Of a DNA stretch of 8,596 nt, positions 1 through 6,300 are shown piece after piece (position 1 is the first letter of the stretch; each line of letters starts with the position of its first letter). The position numbers and the translations under genes are program-made. Location of the stretch: contig JAMCVO010000707.1 in assembly GCA_023475715.1 (NCBI GenBank), positions 1 to 8,596 of the forward strand, read 5' to 3'. The DNA is from Actinomycetota bacterium (lineage in GTDB: Bacteria > Actinomycetota > Humimicrobiia > Humimicrobiales > Humimicrobiaceae). The notes under the pieces are model-generated. The model saw only the letters and a program-made list of their open reading frames with translations, searched no databases and had not been told where the DNA came from.

Positions 1-1065
1 AATACCCATAGTAACTGCCATCTCTAAATAAATGTTATGAGCCTTATCTGCTAATTCTTTTGCAGGTGTTATTATATTGGCAAAGATAAGGTGATCCGGC
101 CCGATGCCAAAAGCCCAATAATGTTTTAACAGCTTAAAAGATTCCTGCCAGATAAACATTCTATAAGAGCCTGCATCAGCGCCAAGTTTTATACCGCTGC
201 CTATCTCCCCTGTTACAGAAAAAAATCTATTTAAGAGGGCAAAATCTCTGACAGGGAGGAGAGCAATTGTAACTAGCAGGAAAATTAAAACGAGAAAAAC
301 CAAATATTTTCTTTGAGAAGGATTTTTAAAAGCTTTATATGAGATAATTAAAAAACCAACAAATGAAGCAATCCATGTCCCTCTACATAAACTAACCAAC
401 AAACCGGAATAAATAAGGCAGGAATAAACCAGCCAAAGCAATTGCCTGGTCCTAAAATAAAAAAGTATAGCAGCCGGCAGGATGAATGCTGTATAAGTCC
501 CAAAAAAATTTGGGTGAGGCAGAGTTCCGTAACTGATTAAAAGATCTCTTGACGGCTCATGTGGAACGAGATTTAGCCCAAAATATTGTAGTATAGCTAG
601 AAAGGACACAACTCCCGCTGTGATCACCAAGCAGCTTATTAGCAGATCTGCTTTTTTGCTGCTCTTGGCAAGGATAAATAAAATAATGCAAAAATAATAT
701 GTACTTAAACCGGTAAATCTATAGGGAGTGCCTATCCATGCAGTTACCGGCGCAGGCGCCAGGAAAGCGGAAATTATTGAGAAAACTATAAAAAAAATTA
801 AAGGAATAAAGACGGGTTGATTAACTGGTTCCCTGTCTCTAAGCAATATAAACAGGGCGATAAGTGAAACAACAGCTAAAATTACCCAGCGAGGGCCGTA
901 AAAAAAACCTGGATGGGCATAGTCCCCATTGAATCTGACATAAAAACTATGAGGTACTACCACCAAAGGGTAAACGGAAACCATAAACCATAAAATTAAA
1001 AATCTTTTATCTATTGCTTTTATTTTATCGATTACGGCTTGCGGAGACTGTATTTTATTTATCAT
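1..1065 (-). CDS. O-antigen polymerase/ligase-like membrane protein (Wzy/WaaL type), 3' end outside window
   Basis: Translating the minus strand from the ATG at 1063-1065 gives an uninterrupted frame of 355 codons that runs off the left edge. About nine hydrophobic segments can be picked out, near residues 22-37, 60-75, 85-103, 120-133, 141-158, 186-203, 208-226, 232-242 and 255-270. Family signatures follow: GTLPHPNFFGTY (180-191), LCRGTW (226-231), then a large loop with R302, W306, GIGPD (320-324) and AHNIYLE (342-348). That loop, with its Arg/Trp and His-Asn pair, is typical of the O-antigen ligase/polymerase domain (Wzy_C), which joins lipid-linked glycans on the outer face of the cytoplasmic membrane. 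Sequence alone cannot decide between polymerase (Wzy) and ligase (WaaL); the operon position favours Wzy. Two in-frame TAA codons sit just upstream of the chosen ATG. An AGAAGG lies 15 bases from it, which is too far to be an ordinary ribosome binding site, so the start is less secure than the family call. Confidence 0.86.
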   Translation of the reverse strand, partial: MINKIQSPQAVIDKIKAIDKRFLILWFMVSVYPLVVVPHSFYVRFNGDYAHPGFFYGPRWVILAVVSLIALFILLRDREPVNQPVFIPLIFFIVFSIISAFLAPAPVTAWIGTPYRFTGLSTYYFCIILFILAKSSKKADLLISCLVITAGVVSFLAILQYFGLNLVPHEPSRDLLISYGTLPHPNFFGTYTAFILPAAILFYFRTRQLLWLVYSCLIYSGLLVSLCRGTWIASFVGFLIISYKAFKNPSQRKYLVFLVLIFLLVTIALLPVRDFALLNRFFSVTGEIGSGIKLGADAGSYRMFIWQESFKLLKHYWAFGIGPDHLIFANIITPAKELADKAHNIYLEMAVTMGI

Positions 1066-1181
1066 GTTTTATTAAGTACACCTTCTTATTACTCTTCAGA
1101 ATGTTCATTTATTTTATTTACAGACATTTGCCTCCGGCTAAGTTCTGTTGATTCTTTCATTGCAGCAGAATCAATAACGAA
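1066..1181. other. Intergenic gap of 116 bases
   Basis: This is the gap between the RfbN-like transferase and the Wzy/WaaL-like gene. It contains a small inverted repeat at 1148-1174 but no T-run after it on the transcribed strand and no clear promoter hexamers. A 23-codon frame at 1089-1160 lacks a well-placed ribosome binding site and is not called as a gene. Confidence 0.6.
1148..1174 (-). repeat. 8-bp inverted repeat (possible mRNA hairpin)
   Basis: TTGATTCT at 1148-1155 and AGAATCAA at 1167-1174 are perfect complements around an 11-base spacer. On the transcribed strand the hairpin sits 8 bases after the stop of the upstream transferase gene. No U-tract follows it, so it is not a standard intrinsic terminator. 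It could be an RNA-stability or attenuation element, or chance. Confidence 0.4.
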
Positions 1182-2093
1182 TTAAATTTTATTCCAAAAG
1201 CTTCTTTGATTGCTTAGACTCTTTTTTAGAAATAAAGGAAGTTTATCTTGCGTAAGTCCAAGTCTATATCCAACGTATTTTATCAGGTTTGCAACTAAAG
1301 AATATGGAATCCAATAATGATAGCCATTTCGAAAAAGATAAAGGAATTGCTCATTAGTGAAATTCAAGCCTTCACCTTCAGGCCTGGATAATTCAAAAAG
1401 CCATCTATTCGTATTATGAAAGGCACCGATATCAAAATAGTGCCTAAATTGCTGAAGCAATTTATAATTATGTGAATGCAACACGGTTGCCTCAGGGACA
1501 TATGAAACATGATAGCCTGAAAGCATTAATTTTGCTGCCAAAACCATATCCTCGTTAACTATTATCCTTTCGGGAAACCCTCCAACTGCTTGATATTCTT
1601 TTTTTCTTATTGCTGAACAGACATTACTGAAAAAAAAAGTTCTAATACCTAAACGTGGTAAATCTTCTATACTTTTTGAATTTGATTTTTCCGGATAATT
1701 ATAAAGACGGGCGAATTTCTCTAATGGCGTTGAATTAACCTTAGGAACTTGCCTACCGAAAGAAGCAGCGATTTTTGGGTAGTGAAGGGGTTTTACAAGG
1801 TTTTCTATTAGCTTATCATCTATAGGCAACGCATCCTGAGTCATAAATATTATAATCTCACCGCCAGATATCTCCACGCCAAGTTTCCTGGTACCACCGT
1901 GATCAAAATACCTTCTCTTTATTATAATTGTTTTACAATCAAATTCTTTACAAATCTCAACTGTCTTATCATCGGAAGATGAGTCTATTATAATTATTTC
2001 AGACGGTAATAAGCTTTGGCTCTTAAGCAAAGGTATTAATTTAAAAATATATTTTTCACCGTTAAAGGTGGGTATAATAACAGATATTCTCAT
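1182..2093 (-). CDS. Family 2 glycosyltransferase, probable rhamnosyltransferase (RfbN/RfbF-like)
   Basis: This 303-residue GT-A fold protein adds one sugar to the lipid-linked unit at the cytoplasmic face. The N-terminus (SVIIPTFNGEKY, 4-15) starts the nucleotide-sugar domain, with IDSSSDDKT at 36-44. FDHGGTR (63-69), TQDALP (85-90, the metal-binding DXD position), GRQ (113-115), NED (180-182), HSHNY (206-210) and FDIG (220-223) together match what I remember of the rhamnosyltransferase group acting in O-antigen synthesis. The donor would then be dTDP-L-rhamnose, but this is inferred from family resemblance. The ATG overlaps the TAA of the preceding gene (TAATG), and GGGAG at 2099-2103 lies 5 bases upstream, so translation is probably coupled. 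A run of nine A on the plus strand (1630-1638) lies in the codons for Phe154-156. There is no membrane segment, as is usual for the family. Confidence 0.9.
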   Translation of the reverse strand: MRISVIIPTFNGEKYIFKLIPLLKSQSLLPSEIIIIDSSSDDKTVEICKEFDCKTIIIKRRYFDHGGTRKLGVEISGGEIIIFMTQDALPIDDKLIENLVKPLHYPKIAASFGRQVPKVNSTPLEKFARLYNYPEKSNSKSIEDLPRLGIRTFFFSNVCSAIRKKEYQAVGGFPERIIVNEDMVLAAKLMLSGYHVSYVPEATVLHSHNYKLLQQFRHYFDIGAFHNTNRWLFELSRPEGEGLNFTNEQFLYLFRNGYHYWIPYSLVANLIKYVGYRLGLTQDKLPLFLKKSLSNQRSFWNKI

Positions 2094-3034
2094 TATATCT
2101 CCCGGTTTACAGATTTTTTTAATTCCCTGCTCAGCAAAACAGCTTTACAAAACTGAAAAATATAATAATTAATTTTTTGAGATGGCAAGTTTAATAAAAA
2201 TAATATAGTTAGAATTTTAACAAAGAGATCTAGTAAGTAAACATGAAACAGTTTAAAATAAATTATCAACTTATGTATAGGTATTTGAGAAAAAAAATCA
2301 GGGTGAAGGTTTGCTAAAAGAAAATAATTTTTTATAGACTCCTTCATATTCTCGTAGCATTCTCTTTTTGTTTTAAGACCAAGGTGAGAGACTGTATTGT
2401 CAATATGAATAACCTTATAACTTTTGAATAATCTTATTCCCCATTCGATATCTTCATATCCATAACCAGTAAATTTTTCATTAAAAGGGATGTTAAAAAA
2501 TGCATTTCGCCTAATCATAATATTGGATGTTAAGATATATCGCCAGGGAAAAGTATTTCTTTGCGAAACAGGTTTTACATCCGTCATACTACTGAAATAT
2601 ATATAATAATCATAAACATGGTCTCTCATTAATCTTGTTTTGTAACTAATACCACCGCAGATAATGTCATTAATACTATTTCTCGCATAATTTAAATACA
2701 TGCTAAGAAAATTATCTGAATCTGGCAGTACATCAGCATCTAGGAATAATAAATAATCACCGTCAGCTTTACTGGCAAGTAGGTTCCTTACAGCTGCGCG
2801 CCCAATATTACGGTTTAGCTTAAAGTAAAAAAGCTTGTACTGCGATTTTTTATTTTCGAATAAATGTTTATTTTTCTTAATAATATCCGGGCATATTGAA
2901 CAGTCATCAACAATAAGAACCTCTATATCCTTCTCTAACTGGGCTGTTAAAATCTCATGGGTAATTGTATTTAATAGTAAAGAAATATCCCAATTATGAA
3001 CTGGAATTAATATAGATAATAATATATTTTTCAT
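2093..3034 (-). CDS. Family 2 glycosyltransferase (GT-A fold)
   Basis: The protein has 313 residues. SILIPVHNWD (7-16) and VLIVDDCS (39-46) form the nucleotide-binding half. NRNIGRAAVRN (74-84) is followed by FLDADV (97-102), the DXD motif for metal and nucleotide-sugar binding. GYGYEDIEWG (190-199) carries the acidic ED pair expected for the catalytic base region. The last 60 or so residues hold hydrophobic stretches near 255-284, which may anchor it to the cytoplasmic membrane beside the lipid-linked acceptor. Donor and linkage cannot be told from sequence. AAGGA (plus-strand 3042-3046) sits 7 bases before the ATG. The gene follows a 121-base gap and its stop overlaps the start of the next transferase. 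The DNA is visibly AT-rich compared with the Wzx and WbaP genes. Confidence 0.88.
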   Translation of the reverse strand: MKNILLSILIPVHNWDISLLLNTITHEILTAQLEKDIEVLIVDDCSICPDIIKKNKHLFENKKSQYKLFYFKLNRNIGRAAVRNLLASKADGDYLLFLDADVLPDSDNFLSMYLNYARNSINDIICGGISYKTRLMRDHVYDYYIYFSSMTDVKPVSQRNTFPWRYILTSNIMIRRNAFFNIPFNEKFTGYGYEDIEWGIRLFKSYKVIHIDNTVSHLGLKTKRECYENMKESIKNYFLLANLHPDFFSQIPIHKLIIYFKLFHVYLLDLFVKILTILFLLNLPSQKINYYIFQFCKAVLLSRELKKSVNREI

Positions 3035-3155
3035 CTCTGAATCCTTTTATGTTTATTTGAATAGATACTCATTAATACTATAAACTTAGTTTTTTATATA
3101 ATTCTGCTTATATATTCTCATAGGGCAAAATAACACTAAAAATTCCATATATTAA
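3035..3155. other. AT-rich intergenic gap of 121 bases
   Basis: This is the longest gap in the window, between the GT4 gene and the next family 2 transferase. It is very AT-rich. It contains a 7-bp all-AT inverted repeat (TATATAA at 3095-3101, TTATATA at 3108-3114). On the transcribed strand this repeat is followed by A residues rather than U, so it is not an intrinsic terminator. No convincing -35/-10 pair was found. Confidence 0.55.
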
Positions 3156-4373
3156 TCAAACATTATAAATATTTACTACACCAGATATAAGTTGATCAAA
3201 GTTATCGTAATCGTTTTGAAAATTAATCTTAGCATTTAATCCTAGTGTTTTCCTTAAGTTCTCATTTTTAAGGATAGTAATACATGCATTTACAAAATTA
3301 TTACTATTAGAAATACAAATGTTGTGGCCATGCTTTACATTTAACCCTTCGACTCCTTTTGGAGTAGATACAATTGCTTTACCTAGATTCATAGCTTCAA
3401 TGACTTTAAGCCGGGTGCCTCCACCTGAAAATAGAGGTATAGCAATTAGAGCCATCTGAGATAAAATATCTATAATGTTTTCAACTTCTCCAGTCACTAT
3501 TAAATTTTTACTTTGGGCTTCGCATAACCACCGTGGAGGCTTCCGACCAATAAGCCAAACGGTTACTTCTGGTATAGCCTCACTCAATTCAGAAATTTTA
3601 CTTAAAAGAAAAGATGCAGCCTCTATATTGGGAGGGTAACTAAAATCTCCAACAAACCCCAGACTAAAAGGTATCTCTTGTATATTTAAAAAAGTGCAAC
3701 CTTTTTGTTGAATCCAGGAAGGACAGGGGTTAGGAATTACTGAAACTGGAACCTTATTAAGAGTCATTTGTTGCAATTTCAATCGATCAGATTCTGAAAC
3801 ACTCCATAAAGAGTTTGCAGAAGATAAATGTAAGTTTTCTGTACGTAGTGCACCTTTATACGATATATAATATTTAAGCTTTTTCAAAGGATTAGTTTCA
3901 TTCTTAAAAATTTGCCATTGTAAATCACTTTCAATATTGTGGCAATTTACTATATATTTGACCAAAGGATAACTTTTCTTTAATATACCAATAAGAGGTG
4001 ATAAATAAGAATATTCTAAAACTATTATTTTAGGTTTCCATAAATTTATAGAGTGTATAATTTTAGTTATGTGGTATGGTTTGAATTTAAGATATAGAGG
4101 GTTAATACCTAATAAATATGATTTTATATATCTAGCTATCTTTATTTGTGTAGTTTCATTTTCTTGTTTCAGAACCTCGAGGTTGGCAATATTTAAATAT
4201 TTTTTTAATTCAATGTTATCGACTTTTTCCGATTCCACAGGAAAGATAATTAACTGTAGTTCTGAACATTTACTTAGTGAACGAGCAATTTGAAGCATTC
4301 TTATTGCTCCACCATAATGCGGGGGGATTGGACTACCAAGAGTGATTTGACTTATTCGAAATTGTATATTCAT
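3156..4373 (-). CDS. Family 4 glycosyltransferase (GT-B fold)
   Basis: This 405-residue two-domain transferase resembles those seen in exopolysaccharide loci. The N-terminal acceptor domain begins with the usual PPHYGGAIRM loop (17-26). CHNIES (144-149) and SVSESD (191-196) are typical of this group. VIPNP (212-216) marks the entry to the C-terminal nucleotide-sugar domain, followed by GFVGDFSYPPN (239-249), then SGGGTRLKVIEAM (316-328) and STPKGVEGL (336-344). E326 fits the second Glu of the E-x7-E motif, while the first position (318) is Gly, as in the GxGTRLK subgroup that I recall includes the PEP-CTERM-linked sugar transferases. The sugar donor is unknown. The start overlaps the upstream stop as ATGA (4370-4373), and AAGGGA at 4379-4384 is 5 bases away, so coupled translation is likely. 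Of the genes here it looks among the most AT-rich (16 of 60 bases G or C at 3241-3300). Confidence 0.9.
   Translation of the reverse strand: MNIQFRISQITLGSPIPPHYGGAIRMLQIARSLSKCSELQLIIFPVESEKVDNIELKKYLNIANLEVLKQENETTQIKIARYIKSYLLGINPLYLKFKPYHITKIIHSINLWKPKIIVLEYSYLSPLIGILKKSYPLVKYIVNCHNIESDLQWQIFKNETNPLKKLKYYISYKGALRTENLHLSSANSLWSVSESDRLKLQQMTLNKVPVSVIPNPCPSWIQQKGCTFLNIQEIPFSLGFVGDFSYPPNIEAASFLLSKISELSEAIPEVTVWLIGRKPPRWLCEAQSKNLIVTGEVENIIDILSQMALIAIPLFSGGGTRLKVIEAMNLGKAIVSTPKGVEGLNVKHGHNICISNSNNFVNACITILKNENLRKTLGLNAKINFQNDYDNFDQLISGVVNIYNV
4370..4373 (-). promoter_or_regulatory. ATGA stop/start overlap (translational coupling)
   Basis: The TGA stop of the family 2 transferase overlaps the ATG of the GT4 gene by four bases. 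The GT4 ribosome binding site (AAGGGA, 4379-4384) lies inside the upstream coding sequence. This supports co-transcription and coupled translation. Confidence 0.8.
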
Positions 4374-5386
4374 ATTTTTCCCTTAAACAGATTAGCATCG
4401 TTAATTGCTTTTATTACAAATGATAAACGTTTAAACTGCTTATGAAGAATTTTGGGAAGTATAACATGAAATATTAAATATAGATAAGTAAAAGGCAACC
4501 AGCAATAGTAATACTTTTTTGTAAATTTAATCATATTACGTACTAAATAATAATCTTGAAATGGAGATCTAAATAGAGTCTTTGATGAAACTTTATGATA
4601 TATTTTCGAGGAAGGATTGAATAATATTATCCAACCGGCGTGTCTAGCACGGATGGACCAGTCAGTATCTTCGTAATATAAGAAATATGATTCATCCATT
4701 AATCCAATTTGTTTAATCATTGCGCTACGGATTAAAAAACTACATCCTGCTAAATAATCAGACTCACATAAATTAAAAGTTGTGTTTCCAATATTTCTAC
4801 CCATTCCTTTGTGTTTACTACATCCCCACCATGGGTTAATTGATCCACCTGCAAACCAAATTATTTTTGGATTGTTCGCATATAGGATTAATGATCCTAC
4901 CATGCCTATATTTTCACTTGAATACATAGCATCAACTAAAAATCGAAGAGCGTCTGGTTCTACAATAGTATCATTATTTAATATCCAAATATAATTTACT
5001 TCTCGTTTTAAAGCATATCGTATACCAATATTGTTGCCTCCAGCATAACCCAAGTTTGATCCGGATTTAATTAGAATAAAATATTGATTGGAAGGTAGTG
5101 TATTAATTTTTAATTCCTGCTCAACTATACCTCCTGCTTCGGCAATAGTTCTATCATAAATAAGACACTTTACTGGTTTATTTTTTAAATTATACATGTT
5201 GGATTCTAATTTACCGGATGACCAATCATTTAACTTACTGATCGATTCATCAGTAGAACCATTGTCAATTACTACTATACGGTAAGACAAATATTTTAAA
5301 TTCAGAATAGATTCCAAACAAGGAATTGTATCCTGCCAACCATTCCAATTAAGAATGAGAATGTAAACAATTGGTTGCCTTAGCAC
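4370..5386 (-). CDS. Family 2 glycosyltransferase, rhamnosyltransferase-like group with inserted loop
   Basis: The protein has 338 residues. VYILILNWNGW (7-17) and VVIDNGSTDES (38-48) open the GT-A domain. About 35-40 residues then separate this from the NLGYAGGNNIG segment (111-121). The separating stretch includes YDRTIAEAGG (77-86), a loop I recall from a subset of these enzymes. LNNDT (136-140) replaces the more usual DXD. FAGG (178-181), YLAGCSFL (211-218) and YYEDTDWSIRARHAGW (237-252) complete the catalytic core. A hydrophobic stretch at about 296-312 may associate with the membrane. The likely role is adding a deoxysugar such as rhamnose to the lipid-linked unit; the donor is inferred only. 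The start is GTG directly after an in-frame TAA. AGGAG (plus-strand 5399-5403) lies 12 bases upstream, a long spacing, so translation may be modest. The next gene starts inside its stop codon. Confidence 0.88.
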   Translation of the reverse strand: MLRQPIVYILILNWNGWQDTIPCLESILNLKYLSYRIVVIDNGSTDESISKLNDWSSGKLESNMYNLKNKPVKCLIYDRTIAEAGGIVEQELKINTLPSNQYFILIKSGSNLGYAGGNNIGIRYALKREVNYIWILNNDTIVEPDALRFLVDAMYSSENIGMVGSLILYANNPKIIWFAGGSINPWWGCSKHKGMGRNIGNTTFNLCESDYLAGCSFLIRSAMIKQIGLMDESYFLYYEDTDWSIRARHAGWIILFNPSSKIYHKVSSKTLFRSPFQDYYLVRNMIKFTKKYYYCWLPFTYLYLIFHVILPKILHKQFKRLSFVIKAINDANLFKGKI

Positions 5387-5442
5387 TTATATAAACAACT
5401 CCTGATTTGTAAAATGATATGTATGATATGCACATTAAAATA
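5387..5442. other. Short intergenic gap with a near-tandem 8-bp repeat
   Basis: This is a 56-base gap between two family 2 transferase genes. ATGATATG occurs twice, at 5414-5421 and 5423-5430, separated by one base. No terminator or promoter is evident. The AGGAG for the next gene is at 5399-5403. Confidence 0.5.
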
Positions 5443-6300
5443 TTATAGCGGATTTGGGCCCTTATTATATTCATCAATAATTAATTGAGCTTCTTTGCGG
5501 TAAAGAAGTTCAATTATATTCCGATCTCCAACTGCTTCCAGTTCTTTTAGTTTAGCAGAGACTGATATTTTATAAAACACCATAATCAAGGCAAGGTAAA
5601 AACCTCGCCAACCATCACGATAGCCCCCACGCTTTATGTAACGGGATAAAAATTCTTTTATGGAAAGTATAATCGACTTAAAGCTGTTTGTTCGTTCACC
5701 ACGATTAAAGGCCTGAACTGACTCAATCGTTGTATAACGATTCAATTTTTCGATAAAGTGAGTTATATTGAAGTAGTTGAAATGAACGATAGCATAACCG
5801 GTTTCGTAAGAGAGGTTGGATATACGTGCTTCCTGTAAAGGTTTCATAGCATCATGAATTCTTTCACTGTTTTGCATAAAACCCCGTTTAAAAAAGCGGG
5901 CATGTTTATCCTGCTCAGGTCCCCAACCAGTATGCATTAAGGGTTCACCAATGAAATAGTTTAACCTTGGAATCGTAACTACATCTGCTGTATCATTCCG
6001 AGCTATTTCGAGCAATTTAAGGCTTAAAGGTTGAGAAACCAGTTCATCGGCATCAAGAATAAGAACCCATTCCCCATGACTTTGAGCTATAGAGTAGGAC
6101 CGGGCTGGTTCCACAAAACCGGCGCGTTCGTGAAAGAAAACCTTGGCTCCGTTTTTGAGTGCAATCTCTACAGTCTTGTCGTCGCTATACATGTCAACAA
6201 CTACTATTTCGTCAACCCATGACTTAACAGAAAGTAGAGTGTAAAGCAAATTATTTTCTTCATTAAATGTGTTAATTACTACAGAAATAAACGGTTTCAT
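5443..6300 (-). CDS. Family 2 glycosyltransferase, WaaE/KdtX-like
   Basis: The protein has 285 residues. ISVVINTFNEENN (5-17) and VVVDMYSDDKT (33-43) are followed by ARSYSIAQSHGEWVLILDADE (67-86 region) with the DXD residues at 83-85. HFNYF (173-177) and RGGYRDGWRGF (224-234) are characteristic of the group that contains WaaE/KdtX and LgtF, which adds glucose to inner-core heptose in some Gram-negative bacteria. Members are also common in exopolysaccharide and O-antigen clusters, where the substrate differs, so glucose is only one candidate. It acts at the cytoplasmic face on a lipid-linked acceptor. AAGGAG (plus-strand 6307-6312) is 6 bases from the ATG, and ATGA overlaps the stop of the flippase gene. 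This is the strongest translation signal among the transferases. Base composition here is closer to that of the flippase than to that of the AT-rich transferases downstream in transcription (30 of 60 bases G or C at 6061-6120). Confidence 0.9.
   Translation of the reverse strand: MKPFISVVINTFNEENNLLYTLLSVKSWVDEIVVVDMYSDDKTVEIALKNGAKVFFHERAGFVEPARSYSIAQSHGEWVLILDADELVSQPLSLKLLEIARNDTADVVTIPRLNYFIGEPLMHTGWGPEQDKHARFFKRGFMQNSERIHDAMKPLQEARISNLSYETGYAIVHFNYFNITHFIEKLNRYTTIESVQAFNRGERTNSFKSIILSIKEFLSRYIKRGGYRDGWRGFYLALIMVFYKISVSAKLKELEAVGDRNIIELLYRKEAQLIIDEYNKGPNPL
6297..6300 (-). promoter_or_regulatory. ATGA stop/start overlap (translational coupling)
   Basis: The TGA of the flippase gene overlaps the ATG of the WaaE-like transferase. 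The AAGGAG site at 6307-6312 lies inside the flippase coding end. This supports a single transcript across this junction. Confidence 0.85.

Noticed and set aside
1089..1160. A 23-codon frame on the minus strand (ATG at 1158-1160, stop at 1089-1091) between the RfbN-like and Wzy/WaaL-like genes, considered as a leader peptide or small protein.
   Set aside because: No ribosome binding site precedes the first ATG, and GGAGG lies only 3 bases from the second ATG. There is no recognisable motif, and this length is expected by chance in AT-rich DNA.
3095..3114. Inverted repeat TATATAA/TTATATA considered as a terminator between the GT4 and GT2 genes.
   Set aside because: The stem is only A-T pairs, and on the transcribed strand it is followed by A residues, not a U-tract.
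4069..4293. Plus-strand open frame opposite the GT4 gene.
   Set aside because: It lies wholly within a well-supported gene on the other strand and has no recognisable domain. The other plus-strand frames near 4782, 6031 and 8071 are rejected for the same reason.
5414..5430. Two copies of ATGATATG considered as an operator or recombination site.
   Set aside because: The repeat is only 8 bases, low in complexity, lies in a 56-base AT-rich gap and is not found as a larger pattern elsewhere.
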